A program made the translations under genes and the position numbers. Below the pieces are notes generated by a model. It was not told the origin of the DNA and ran no database searches. It saw only the letters and a list, made by a program, of their open reading frames with translations. A DNA stretch of 64,000 nucleotides from NCBI RefSeq assembly GCF_040712315.1, contig NC_134015.1:8211945-8275944 (forward strand). Reading direction: 5' to 3'. This document shows positions 22,378 to 33,970 of this stretch, one piece after another. Every line of letters begins with the position of its first letter. Position 1 is the stretch's first letter. The DNA comes from Castanea sativa (taxonomy: Eukaryota; Streptophyta; Magnoliopsida; Fagales; Fagaceae).

Positions 22378-24346
22378 CTACACTCCACATTTTCCTAGAG
22401 TAGGTAACTCAGTTATTGCTCTACCGTCTAGCCCACAAACTATACGAGCCAGTCTTTTCCAAGTGGGCCGAATTTTAAGTGACAAAAGCCCATCTGATTT
22501 CAAATTCTCAGCATGCTCAATAACTGAATTTAGGTCAGCATCATCCTTTTTTGAATTTGTGTTATCCACGTTACTCTCATCCTTTTTTGAAGCCACGTTA
22601 CTCTCATCCTTTGAATTCAAATAAAAAGATTTGCTCCCTATCCAACACAAGTCAAACCAATCCATATCTGTCTTTATCCTCCCTTCTAATTTGGAAATAA
22701 CTTCCCCACCAATCTCAATCCTTCCTTCTTTCTCAGAAAAAACCTCCCCACAACCCGAGACAATCCCTAAAGTATCGAATTGTTCTTCCTCACATCTGCC
22801 ATGCACCGTTGGGCTTGCTAGGTTGGTTTGAGCCGCCGCCTCCTTCTTACTTATGTGGCGTTTGGTATGGGGTAATGTTTTAGGATTCATAGAAATGTTT
22901 AAAAATTCCTATGTTTTGTTAGAAATCACGCTAAGGAATCAGATGTTAGGGGAATCTGGATTCCTCCCTTAAACCTCTATCAGTAGGAATGTGGATTCCC
23001 TTTAAAATAAGTGAGAATCCAGATTCCTAAGTTTAAAGGAAATTATATTTTTTATAAATTAATAATTTTAACCCTTTTTCATTATCATTTAAGCAATTAA
23101 AATAAAATATAAAACATATTATTATGGATTAAACCCTTTTAAAATTATTATTAAGAATAAAAGCATTTGAGAATTTAAATAGTTATTTTGTATTGTACCT
23201 GTCATTTTGAAATGATAGACTATAATTTTAATGATTTTTTCATAATTAATAGTTTATATTTGGTTTTTCATTATTTATTTAGAGGAAGATTTTTTTTTAA
23301 AGGTCTTGGTAGTTCACATTCAAATCTAAGGATAGAATGAGAAAAATAAATAATTCATTTAAGATTCTTGGGAATAAACCAAACATCATCATCTCATATT
23401 CTTAGGAATCTTAAGAGATTTCTAATAAAACCAAACATAAGAATAGTTACATTCCTAGGAATCTGGATGCCAAGAGTAATGTGGATTCCCTGGTACCAAA
23501 CGCCACCTTAGATCCTTATCGTGTCTATGCACTGCATCCGTTTCCAGTACACTTTGTGAAGTACGTGGTCGATTTGAATCATGCTTGGACAACAACCAAG
23601 GGCGACCTTTGCTTGCCCGCAATCACTCCCTGTACTGACAATCGACCTCCTCTCCATTTTTCATGAGAGTAAAGTAAGTAGCACAATGCTTAAGATCATG
23701 GCCCAGTAATCCACAATAATGACAGAACAAAGGCAATCTCACGTACTTGAAGGTAGCCTAAGTTTTCTGTCCATCTAAGCTAGAGAGAAAACCCCCACGT
23801 GTGGTGGGCTTTGAGATGGGAAGAGCCAATTTGAATCTCATGAATAGATTTTGCATATCCTGTCTATGCCTCCTCTCCACCTCTACCACCATACCCAACC
23901 GGCCTCTGACTTTCGTTGCTACTGGGGGACAGACCATATCAAAAGGGGCACCCCAAATTTGCACCCATAGAGTAACCAAGTCAAACCTTACATTTTTTGC
24001 AGTCGTCCCTGATTGCAAACGATGCAACATTAGAGCCTGATTGTCAAACGTCCATGGACCCTCTCTTATTATTCACTCCATATCAAACTCCGTATTAGAC
24101 TTGAGTTGGAACAAATTTGACCCAACTTCAACTATTTGCAGTCCTTCATTTATTCCCCATGCTTTCCTCAACATATTCTGAGCCGCTCTCTTATTAGAAA
24201 GGCTTTCATGTTGGAAACTTCCCAATCAAACTTTGAGCACAACTCTGTATTTCTTCCTTCCGGCCCTCCTTTGAAATAACTATAACCTCTTCTTTGTCCA
24301 CAGTAAGCTTCATATTCTCTAGATTGTTAATCACATCTTTTGCCAT
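22378..24346 (-). pseudogene. LINE ORF1 (DUF4283 and CCHC zinc knuckle), broken
   Basis: Begins MAKDVINNLENMKLTVDKEE at 24346. WGINEGLQIVEVG and then LVTLWVQIWGAPFDMVCP (~23960) and VRGRLGMVVEVERR are the DUF4283 RNA-binding-like region; FCHYCGLLGHDLKHC (~23720) is an intact CX2CX4HX4C knuckle of the zf-CCHC_4 type. After a 654-bp nested insertion (22854-23507) the frame resumes to a stop at 22378. It has in-frame stops near 24220 and 24080. Family role: nucleic-acid chaperone of the LINE ribonucleoprotein. Confidence 0.82.
22854..23507. mobile_element. Tourist/PIF-Harbinger-like element nested in LINE ORF1
   Basis: Ends are TGTGGCGTTTGGTA at 22854 and the inverse TACCAAACGCCACC at 23507, flanked by TTA on both sides (22851-22853 and 23508-23510), the 3-bp duplication of PIF/Harbinger elements. 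Repeated words 'ggattcctaag' and 'ggaatctggattcc' make extended inner inverted repeats. 654 bp, no transposase. It cuts the LINE ORF1 reading, so it inserted after the LINE. Confidence 0.8.
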
Positions 24347-24483
24347 TTTGCAAAAAGAAAAGAAAAAGATAGACCCTTAGGAAACTTAATGGAGGGAGAA
24401 ATCTCGTAGGTACACGAGAGGGAGAGCTACTATAGCAGGAGAGTTTTTTTAGAGAGTAATGCTTAGACACAATAAAGAGCATT

Positions 24484-25800
24484 AGGAGGAGACTAACACT
24501 TATTCAATGTAATTTTACATTCTATAGTAAGTGACTAGGAATTAAATCTTAAAAAGTAATGTTACATTTCATACGCAAAGTTGCACATGGTGAAATTTTA
24601 AGTAATGTTACATGCTCTAATAAATTTTTATAAAATAAAATTTGAATGGCTTTGTCAAAATTAGTATTCAGTAAAATATAATTGAATAAAACTCTTTGAG
24701 CACTTGACTATTCCCTCAAGCGTGAATGGAGATAATAGGTCGAGGATTTTTGGGGAGGGGGGGGGGTTTATAGTCAATACTGTATTTGAGGCCACTTTGG
24801 TTTAAGAAAAACAATAGTATCGATTAATATGGCTATACCATTTTGGGGGTTGCCGTTTTATGTATGTGTATAGATATGTGTGTGTGTGTGTGTGGGGGGG
24901 GGGGGGGGGTTTGTGGACCGAACAATCTAAACTGAGGGTCAGTCTTCATAATCCAGGGTTAGGAGGGTAAGTAAGTCCCAAGAGCTCCACTTACCCGAGG
25001 AGAAAGAGGGAATCAAGACAAACTGATATCCCTCAAGGGCTTGAGAAGAGGATATGGTAACCTGGATTAGGATGGTGGGAGAAAGCTTCCTGGAGGATAT
25101 ACTTTTCACCTTCTCATTCAATGCCCTCCACCAACCCCATCAGTTGAATTAATGTGAAAATGACCCCTGAACAGTGATTTTACAACTAGCTTCTCCTTCT
25201 ACTACTTTCATAAGAGCCTTGATGGGGCCAGTATCCTAGGAGAATGCTTGGAAGCATACAAGTGGAGGGCCAATATGCGTAGGAAAGGGCTATAAAAGGA
25301 AGGGAACTCACCTGAAAAAAGGGATGAACATTTTTCAATACTACTAGAATTGGAAAAAGAACAGTGTAGCACAATTGGTGTAAAACTTGAACTACAACTA
25401 CATAAAGGAAACTGAGAATTTGCCCTAGGATGGTATTACTCCCGTTTGTTATCTAGATTACATTCACTTGATATTTTGGGTTTTTCAGCCTAAGGCTTGG
25501 ACATAGGATAGAATTGCACTTGGTTAAACTTCTCACTCTTTATAAAATTCTATTGTTTGGGTCAAATTAGAGGACAAAGTACAACTGGTCTAAGTGAGCT
25601 TGGGCCTTTATCTTCTGAGCACTTACTATATACATATATATTTGTTTGTTTATTTATTAATTTATAAGTCTATAAATATAAAATTCAAAATTCACATAAG
25701 TAATGGTCTTTGTTGTCTCAAATCAAAATGTGCTTATGGAGGAGGGAAAGGTTTGAGTTTGTGATTTAAGCCGTATTTTGTGAGATGTAGTACAGGGAAA
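24484..25800. other. NLR2 intron, LTR-like sequence, no gene
   Basis: 24755-24770 and 24894-24909 are long G-runs; 24878-24893 is a (TG)n run. 24910-25620 resembles an LTR: it contains a TATA-like 'gggctataaaagga' (25287-25300) and 'agggaactcacctg' after it, and ends 'gggcctttatcttctgagca'. No TG/CA-bounded pair with a target duplication could be shown, so only 'LTR-like' is justified. Confidence 0.35.
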
Positions 25801-25804
25801 AGAG

Positions 25805-26110
25805 GTAATTTTCTTTTCTTTTTTTTTGGAAAGGTAGATATCATTCAAAAAAATAGAGAAACCTACAACACACTCATGACAAGAGACACTGAATCAACAA
25901 TACACCCAACAACAACATTTAAAAAAAAAAAAAAAACTAGCAACATCGAAGCAACTGAAAACAAAATCTTACTAGTAAGCTAGAACAAGAGCCACAAAGC
26001 CTAGGAGCTAGAACATTCATTAGTAACCAAAATCAAAATAGAGGAAGGTAGTTCCCAAGGAGCAAGCGAACCCAACCTAGGGCTGGACTTGCCTCACTTT
26101 GCTAACAAAT
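25805..26110 (-). mobile_element. Possible short LINE tail
   Basis: On the minus strand DKANLLAK then GSLAPWELPSSILILV resembles the end of plant L1 ORF2 proteins (a hydrophobic 'LP' tail after an AN/AH-LAK block), followed by an untranslated region and an A-run (T-run 25816-25829, the text 'tttcttttttttt'). Short and weak. Confidence 0.35.
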
Positions 26111-26859
26111 TAGCTTTGTCTTGGTATTTACTAAAAGGTGAATTTTATCCATTTATATGGTTTTTTCATGTCTAATTCCCAAATACCCCTTTCACCCCCC
26201 CCCCCCCCCCTCTTTCTTTCTCTTCTTTAAAGAGTGTACTACTTGGTGTACCAGCACCACATGCAACTTGGTAAGGTGAGATTAGCTTATCTAACAAGGG
26301 ACTTAATCTCGCACAACACATATGCAACTTGTTTTGACCAATCCTGAGACCATCTCTGATATTTGACCAAGTTTGACTAGGGTTTGACTGAGTTTAACCA
26401 TTTCCTACTAAAGTTTGATCACATCATTCTCCTACTTTGACTATTAATCTTAATTATATTTCACCATAATTAACTGGTACTAAAATATTTCTATTTTCAT
26501 TTTATGAAATTGAAATATTGATTAAATGAAAAAAAAAGGTTAAATAATTTGTTATTAATATTCGAAATACAAGAATAGACCCGTTTAAAATAGTCGCCAT
26601 AGGCCTCACAATGCCTTGAGCCGGCTCTAATCATGAATATTTGAATTTAGGAGATCCCAAGAATATTTGAAGACAAGCTTGTCAAAGCATTAAAAAAAAA
26701 TCTAAATATATTTATTTATAACAACTAGTCGTATACTTGTACTAAAATAACATTTCAACCCAAAAGGTAAAGCATAAGTATTCTAACATTAGGTTTCCCA
26801 ATTAAATTTAAATACTTAATTGCATTGACCAATAAAATAATAATAGTGTTCATTCTCAA
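26111..26859. other. NLR2 intron, no gene; C-run
   Basis: Contains a C-run at 26195-26210 and, between 26330 and 26420, several close variants of 'tttgac(c/t)a(g/a)g', a short degenerate repeat. Nothing else recognised. Confidence 0.5.

Positions 26860-26938
<79 letters not shown>
26860..26938. repeat. (ATA)26 microsatellite
   Basis: Perfect trinucleotide repeat of 79 bases. On the minus strand it gives a run of Ile codons; this is not a gene. Confidence 0.97.
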
Positions 26939-28203
26939 GTGTTATATTTTTCCATAAACAATTAATTTTTTTTTTTAAAAAAAGTGCTTAAATGCAACTG
27001 AAGAATCTAATGCACTACGCCTAATATATTTCTCCAGTTAAATTCAAATACTTAGTTGCATTGATCAACAAAATGTAAACGCTGATTTTTTTTCTTTAAA
27101 TAAAAATTAAATTCAATCCACTCAAATATTTTAATTTTATGGAAAACTTAGCTTATATCATAGTTGAAATATTTCTATTAAATACCAAAAGAAGAAGCAC
27201 ATTGGATTACAAGCTTGAGAATAATTTTCTATTGATGGAACGAGAAGGGGGCATAACAGGGGAAGGTTCCCCGATATGGCTAGATCTATCATTTTTTTTT
27301 TTGAGAAAGTTTCAACCTATGACGTCCGTTCCTGATGATAGTTATTTATCATCAACCTATGGCTAGATCTATCATTGAATGTGGAGAAGAGCGGATAAAA
27401 AAGAAAAAAAGAAAAAGTGAGGATAAAAGGGCATTATAATCTTGTGGTAAAATAATCAGATTTTTACCAACGTTATTGACACACATGCAACAATTGTCAA
27501 ACCTTTTACTGCTCTTAAAAGCTAAGAGCTTTTATTATTATTTCATAGAGTGAACTATTTTTAGACCTGCGCATTGCGCATGATAATTCTTTTAGGATGA
27601 TCTCATTATTATTTTTATTGGAATTTGGACTAATTTAGTGAAGATTAATGCATTTCATATTCATGTTTATTACAAAATAATTTTTTACTATTGTAGAAAT
27701 GTTTTATTTAACTTTTGAAACCATAAATTTAATGATTTTGGCTCCTCGAAAGAAAAAAAAAAAATCCTTCTCTTATTTGTGAAAATCTAAAGATACTCTG
27801 TTGATTTTGTTGTTGTTAACCAATGTTAGAAAGTGGCGTCTTAGATAGATATGAATATTCAATTTTCTTGTAAATTTTAGATGGATGGATTTTTATTTCC
27901 ATTGGTGGATACTTCTTATGTGCATTTGTGTGATGTATTCACCATTATGAATAAAATATTCTCTTTGTATATGCATAGCAAAAATCAATTTTGTTATATG
28001 TACATAGTAGTTCAAGTAGTAATTTAGAAGGTAATACATGTTGCATGACCATGCTTTGATTGTGTAGTTGTATGATGGATTTGAGTTGAAATTTATAAGT
28101 TTTTTGGGATATTAAATGTGGTGTTGTGTGTAATTTATGGAGTTGTGATTGTTGTAGTTATTAACCATTGATTTTTCATTGTTATTAATTTAATAAAATC
28201 CTT

Positions 28204-28246
<43 letters not shown>

Positions 28247-28444
28247 TTTTACAAATAAGGTTAAATGAAATGTAAAAAAATGGATCTTAAAAATTACCAA
28301 CTTTATTTCTAATTTAATTTCTATTATTACTAGTGAACATCTCATTTTTAGTTATGATAGGAAATATGGCTTCCCTAATTAGAGTTTGATTAATTTTAAC
28401 TTTAAATTTGGTATAATTATATTTAATTGTTGATTATTGATTTA
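26939..28444. other. NLR2 intron, AT-rich, no gene
   Basis: 27000-27060 partly repeats text at 26775-26830 ('ttaaattcaaatacttagttgcattgatca' in pieces), an old local duplication flanking the (ATA)n tract. (AT)n at 28207-28245. Short frames have no recognisable domain. Confidence 0.5.
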
Positions 28445-29550
28445 ATTTTGATAATTTTTTTTCCATTAAATTTTGCTACCCTTAAGTTAGTATATCCATA
28501 ACTATTAGTTTTTTTTTTTTTTGGTTATGTTTGGTTTGATATTCCAAATTTTTTTTTTTTTTCAATTTAGTGTTTCTATATTGGCACGTTTTTTGTATTA
28601 CATTTTTCCCTTGATGCATTGTAATGTTTTTTCTTATAAGGATACTTTATGAGGAATTTTTTTTTATATTTGGATTTAAGTAAAATATTATATGTTTAAT
28701 TTTTAAAAATAAAAAATGAGAGAAAATATAAATCATTTAATGCTATGGAGGATGTAGCTGAATTTAAATATTGAATAAATTAAGATGAGAAGAAAAAGGT
28801 AAAAAAAAAAAAGAAGATATAGCACTAAACACCAAATCATTAAGTCATTCTATTTAATAGAATAATATTATATTATTAAATAATATTTTTATATTAGGAT
28901 AACATTTAACAATCAAAAAAAAAAAAAAATGATAACAACTTAAAAACAAAAGTAAATCACTCAGCAACTCGAAGTAGAGTTCTAAAAAAAACACAAAAAT
29001 TCATCAACCTAAAGTAAAAATTCAAGAAAAAAAAATCCAGAAAAAAATAGAGAGAGGGAGAGAGATAATAAAGGAAGATAAAGGCATAAGGGAATATTGA
29101 TACTAAAATAAAGAGTATTGGGAAGATGAAATAGTAAAAGGGAGGAAAAAAATTAGAGAAATTGTAACAATAAGTTAAGAAATTAAAAATAAGAATATAT
29201 ATATATATATATATATTTAATTCAATTTTACTGCCCTTAAGTTAGTATATCCATAACTTTTTTTTTAAATGTTATGTTTTGTTTGATATTCTCATTATTA
29301 TTTTATTTTATTTTTAAATTTAGTGTTTCTAAGTTAGTATGTGTTCGTATTCCATTGTTCCTTTAATGCATTGTAACGTTTTATAAAAAAAAAAACTTTA
29401 TGAGAATAATTTTATTTATTTGAATTTAAGTAAAATTTTATATGTTTATTTTAAAAAAAATAAAGAGGAGAGAAAATATAAATAATTTAATGATATGGAG
29501 GTGTAGCTCAATTTAAATGTTAAATAAAGTAAAATAAGAAGATAAAAGAG

Positions 29551-29553
<3 letters not shown>

Positions 29554-29626
<73 letters not shown>
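29554..29626. repeat. (AT)n microsatellite, 73 bp
   Basis: Uninterrupted AT dinucleotides in the NLR2 intron; similar runs at 28207-28245 and 29195-29217. Confidence 0.95.
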
Positions 29627-29627
<1 letters not shown>

Positions 29628-29847
29628 CAATAAGCACCAAATTATTCAAGTTATGTTATGCAATAGAATTACATTATATTCTTATATTCTATTTTTATAA
29701 TAGGATAATATTTAACAATGAAAGAAAACAAAAAAATATACAACTTAAAACACTAAAGCTAAATCACATCATTCCAAAGTAGAGTTCTCAATAATACACA
29801 AATTTATCATCCCCAAGTAGAAAGGTAAAACAATTTTTTTTTAAATC

Positions 29848-29849
<2 letters not shown>

Positions 29850-29931
<82 letters not shown>
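29850..29931. repeat. Compound (AT)n(AG)n microsatellite
   Basis: About 30 bases of AT directly followed by about 52 bases of AG. Confidence 0.95.
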
Positions 29932-29935
<4 letters not shown>

Positions 29936-30280
29936 ACTTCTTTGTGTGGGAAAAATATGCATAGAATGAGAGATAAAATGACAAATTTATAGTAAGAAAA
30001 TGAGAATAAGAAGAATCAACATAAAAGAAGATAAAGGGATAGAGGAAGGATGATCATATTAAGATAGAGAGTAATGAAGGAGATGAAAAGGTAAAAGTGA
30101 GGAAAAAAAGTTAGTGAAAGTTGGAAAACTAATAATAAGAATCAGAGTTAAAAAAGAGGATATTTGATTGTTAAATAATGGAGTTTTTAATTCACCTTAA
30201 AATTATAGGAAAATTGGAAGAAAAAAAAAGATAATAATATAGCTACTGATGTGGCTCAACTGAAGCGTAGTATACTTTAG

Positions 30281-30282
<2 letters not shown>

Positions 30283-30333
<51 letters not shown>
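30283..30333. repeat. (AT)n microsatellite near the NLR2 acceptor
   Basis: 51 bases of AT ending 81 bases before the acceptor of exon 2. Confidence 0.95.
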
Positions 30334-30337
<4 letters not shown>

Positions 30338-30414
30338 TAAGTTGTTAATGTTGTAATTCTCGTTTTTCAAGAAAAAAAATAATGATATTATTTTGTTTGT
30401 TGTTGGCTTTCCAG

Positions 30415-32036
30415 ACTTTGTGACCAAAACCTACATGGAGAAGTTTGGAAAGAAAATGATTGGATATTGTGGGGGTTTACCATTGGCCATCACTACACTC
30501 GGAGGTCTTTTAGCTACAAAGCAAACACAAGGTGAATGGGAGGATGTGCTTCAACGTGTCGAATCAAACATTTATGTACATGACAACTTACGAGTCGACA
30601 AGGTGTTAGCTATAAGTTATAATGATTTACCTTGCCATTTGAAACCATGCTTCCTATATTTAGCTCATTTCCCAGAGGATTTTGAGATACCGACAAAAGA
30701 ATTGATTCGAATGTGGATGGGAGAAGGTTTTCTATCACAAACTCAGCGTGGAGGAGGAAGTGATATAATGGACAATGTAGGAGACCAATATTTACAGGAG
30801 TTAGTTCAGAGGTGCATGGTTCAGGTAGGGGAAAAGGGCTCACTTGGAAGGATCAAAACTTGTCGAATGCATGAACTTATGCGAAAATTTTGCATATCAA
30901 AAGCCGAAGAGGAAAATTTTCTCCATATCACTGATATTCTTTCCATGAAACAGTGTGAAACACAAATAGGTAAAGTTCGAAGACTTGCTATCATTTCGGA
31001 ATCAGGTGATGACTCCTTCGAGGAGATTAAATTCAATGAATATCCTTACCTCAGGTCTCTTCTCCACCTTTTGTCTCGTCATGATCATTCTTATTTTAGT
31101 GAATCATGTTTCAAGAAATTCAAGTTGGTTAGAGTCTTACATCTGGAGAATTTTAAAAAACGCAACATAAAATTATCTAAAGACATTGGATGTCTCATCC
31201 ACTTGAGATATTTATCTCTCAAAGAAAGCCATATAAATAATGTGCCGTCATCCATTGGCAATTTGAGGTGCTTGGAGACACTAGATTTGCGGACATGCTT
31301 CTCCGTACAGAGAGTGCCAAATGTGTTTAAGTATATGAAACAGTTGAAGCATCTTTATTTTCCCACGGAATATGGCGTGGGTGTTAATTTGGAACTGGCT
31401 AATCTTTGTTATTTGCAGACATTGGTTAATGTTCAGCCAAAAACCATCCAAATTCCCACATGGTTCAAACCCAAGCATCTTCGGGTTCTAAAAGTGAATA
31501 CTAATAAACGGGCCCAAGATGTACTACAAATGCTAATATCAAGGTGTCCAAATGTAAAAAAGCTAAATCTATGTAACCGTATAGAGAAGCTTCCAGAAGT
31601 TCACCAATTCTCTCAAAATCTTGCCAAGTTAAGCTTAAGGGAAACTAACCTTGAGGAAGACCCAATGGCAACGTTAGAGAAGTTGCTCAATCTAAAAATC
31701 CTCCGCTTTATTGGTACGGTCTTTAATGGGAAGAATATGGTTTGTGCTAAAAAAGGATTTCCTTTGCTTCAATCCCTTGTCTTTTCTGAATTGTACAACC
31801 TAGAGGAGTGGAGGGTGGAGAAAGGAGCCATGACCTGTCTTTATCATTTGCAAATTGAATATTGCCGTAGATTGAAGATGATTCCAGATGGACTGAAATT
31901 CATCACAACCCTACAGGAATTGGAGATCAAATGCATGCCAAAGTCATTCAAAGAAAGCCTTGATAAAGGAGGACCAGATTTTGACAAAGTCAACCATGTG
32001 CGTTCCCTTGTATTTCAAAATTGTGATGAAGAATGA
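30415..32036 (+). CDS. NLR2 exon 2: NB-ARC C-terminal part and leucine-rich repeats
   Basis: Residues 346-885 of the NLR2 receptor. The acceptor is GGCTTTCCAG at 30405-30414; the first two bases complete an Asp codon begun in exon 1. GLPL is at residues 366-369 (CGGLPLAI), RNBS-D at about 424-438 (CFLYLAHFPEDFEIP), and the MHD position at 497-499 reads MHE (CRMHELMRKF). LRRs follow (IGCLIHLRYLSLKESHINNV, LRCLETLDLR, LKHLYFP, LEEWRVEKGAM and so on), with a stop at TGA 32034-32036. The upstream ATG in the same frame (30393) lies in the intron and is not a start. Close paralogue of 5488-7121. NB-ARC switches between ADP and ATP states; the LRR normally gives specificity. Confidence 0.93.
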
Positions 32037-32158
32037 TAATCTTTGGCTAACAAGGTACAACAATGAATTCTTGCACTTGCATTTTTGATAAATTTTATGG
32101 CACTTCTTTTCTACTAAATCTCTCTCTCCAATTAATTCAATTTCTCCCTAATCTATGG

Positions 32159-33758
32159 TGTAGACACCACATTTTGTACCCTTTACAACTCGGGCCCCCA
32201 TTCCCCAATGATGCTCAAACTCTAAGGCCCAAAGCTAGTTTAGAGCCCAATTAGATATCAAATTAACTTGAGAAGTGTTAAAATAGAAAATATAAACTTT
32301 TAAATGAGCAAAAATCTATATTTGGAAATAAAATGACTAAAGTGGCTCTCAGCTCAAGTATGTGGGCAACAACCTGCATACGTGGGTCAAAACATGCGTA
32401 CGTAGCTACGCTCCTACATATGTAGCTAAGGTTTCAGAAGTATAAAAAATGCAAGTTTCTGCAATAATGGATGAGGTTTGGAATGAATCCCACATTGTTT
32501 GGGAGTCGTTCCAAACTCCATTTTTTTACACTATATAAAGTCTTACATGGTAAATTTTCAAAACACACAGAAATTTCACAGGAAAAACTTGATATTCACG
32601 AGAAAATAGTGAATCAATAAGGGAGTTTTTCATAAAACACCCTCAAGTTATATTTTATTTGATTGAGACCTTTTTTGTCCCCAATCCTTTGAGTATAAGA
32701 TTATTAATCGCTTGTTTAATGGCTTGTGATAGATTTGACTAAGGGGAACGGTCAAAATCAAGCTTGTACATCTTCTCATTTGAGGTATTAAGTCCAACCC
32801 TTTCTTTTTATTTCTTTTTCTTCTCTGTTTTTCTTTTTACGTTTTAATCTTATTCTTGCGTTGCTTATGTTTATGTATGTCTGTTTAGGTCAGTAGTATA
32901 GTTCTTTTCATGTTTTATGCATGTTAGGCCATTAGGTTTTTGTTTTAAAGTTCTGCACTATTTTTGTGTTTGTAGGTTTTCTGGGCAATGACTTGCGTAC
33001 GCATAATCTTGCCTACGCACACATGTTTGATTATGCGTACGCAGGCCTGTTCTTGCGTGTGTGAGCCATTGCCCTAAAACCCTAATTTTTGTATGCTTGT
33101 TTTGTTTATGCCTTCACATGTTTGTTCTGTTTAGCTTCTTTTCATATGTTTTAGGCTCCATAAGTTTTTGTTTGCCTCGTTCACATGCTTGTTTGCTACC
33201 ACATGTTTAGATTAGGGTTTCTTAGTTTTAATGCCATGCCATTTATTCACATGTCCATGCATTAATGCCATAGGTGCTGAGTTGCTGCAAGGTAAGTAAA
33301 GGGTAAATCATGTATTGGAAATGTTCATGCATTTGTGCTATGGTCTTATTTTGATGTTAGAGATGCATATGCTTGTATGATAGAATTTCACATGCCAGGG
33401 TTTGCTTATATGCCTTTGGGTTTGGCTCTCTTTTGCTTCATGGATTGATATGATATGTGTTTAGGGATAAAGATGCCATGATTGTATGTTTAGATGCATG
33501 CTAGTGTGTGTGTGTAAGTTTAGAATACAAGTATTGAAATTGTGGTTAATAAGGTTAAGGTGTAAGACACAATGATCGAAGGCCAACCTTAGGGTTAGGC
33601 GATCTTGGGTGCTTAACACTTTCCCAAAAACGTACCTAAACTCTAAACCCATATCTTTGGTAGTAAGATCAATGGTCCTTCCCCGAAAGGACGCTATATA
33701 TATATATATAGTTCCTAGACCATTGCAAAAATTAGGTGGTGACCCCCCCTTGTGCCCA
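32159..33758 (+). mobile_element. Probable Gypsy-type solo LTR, 1.6 kb
   Basis: Starts TGTAGACACCACATTTTGTA at 32159 and ends ...GTGCCCA at 33758. Sequences before 32159 and after about 33760 match the NLR1 flank (7200-7255 and 7270-7290: 'ttttgattag'), so the block is an insertion relative to NLR1. It has a TATA-like 'actatataaag' (32530) and 'ccgaaaggacgc...ctagaccattgc' near the end, a form I know from Tat-type Gypsy LTRs. TATGG/TATAA next to the ends is a poor match for a 5-bp duplication. It also contains repeated 'gcgtacgca' words (32390-33050). Confidence 0.6.
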
Positions 33759-33785
33759 TATAAGGGTAATTCTTATTTTGATTAG

Positions 33786-33970
33786 TGTTAACAATATAAA
33801 GATAAAGAGACTAAGAGAATAATTATATATTTATATGATGTGTGTGTAACACAATACAATAGAGAGTATTATATAGGCATAATATGTGTGAAGTATAAGA
33901 AATATGAGTGTACTACAAATATAGTACATTGTGCCAAGCCTACTGGGCTAAAATAACATATATACTAACA
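33786..33970 (-). repeat. 3' LTR (left) of the short-LTR element
   Basis: TGTTAACAATATAAAG ... TATATACTAACA; includes 'gatgtgtgtgtaacac' and 'gtactacaaatat', both also in the right LTR. Confidence 0.78.

Larger units (their letters stand above)
18368..24471 (-). mobile_element. LINE (L1-type) with ORF1 and ORF2, nearly full length
   Basis: A minus-strand non-LTR retrotransposon of about 6.1 kb, including a 654-bp nested element. Its 3' end has an A-run (T-run 18366-18376), and a 12-bp direct repeat flanks it: ATAAAGAACATT at 18356-18367 and ATAAAGAGCATT at 24472-24483 (one difference). The 5' leader is CT-rich (24350-24470). ORF1 (DUF4283 and CCHC knuckle) and ORF2 (endonuclease, RT, zf-RVT, RNase H) are both interrupted by stops and frameshifts, so the copy is dead. 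It sits in the NLR2 intron in antisense orientation. Confidence 0.9.
28445..30135. repeat. ~0.8-kb imperfect tandem duplication before exon 2
   Basis: Copy 1 (about 28445-29215) and copy 2 (about 29216-30135) share, in the same order, 'cccttaagttagtatatcc', 'aatttagtgtttcta', 'atgcattgtaa', 'gagagaaaatataaat', 'gtagct(g/c)aatttaaat' and 'aggaaaaaaa(a/g)ttag'. Copy 2 is longer because of (AT)n and (AG)n expansion. Both copies are AT-rich and non-coding. Confidence 0.75.
15256..30414 (+). other. NLR2 intron (phase 1, 15.2 kb)
   Basis: Starts GTACAT at 15256 and ends GGCTTTCCAG at 30414. Donor, acceptor, phase (split Asp codon) and position match the NLR1 intron. The first ~120 bases and the last ~60 bases resemble the NLR1 intron ends, so the two exons belong together. 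The growth comes from insertions listed below. 15256-15649 and 15961-16342 hold AT-rich non-coding sequence. Confidence 0.8.

Noticed and set aside
24484..25800. Complete LTR with duplication
   Set aside because: TATA-like box and LTR-like wording are present, but neither terminal TG/CA pairing nor a matching 5-bp repeat could be shown.
26755..26961. Reading frame on the minus strand with a long Ile run
   Set aside because: It is the translation of the (ATA)n microsatellite.
29446..29649. Minus-strand frame with repeated IY residues (also 30203-30427)
   Set aside because: Translation of (AT)n tracts; no codon constraint or domain.
30393..30414. In-frame ATG upstream of NLR2 exon 2 as a gene start
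   Set aside because: A protein starting there would lack the P-loop. The acceptor CAG at 30412-30414 and the NLR1 parallel show these bases are intronic.
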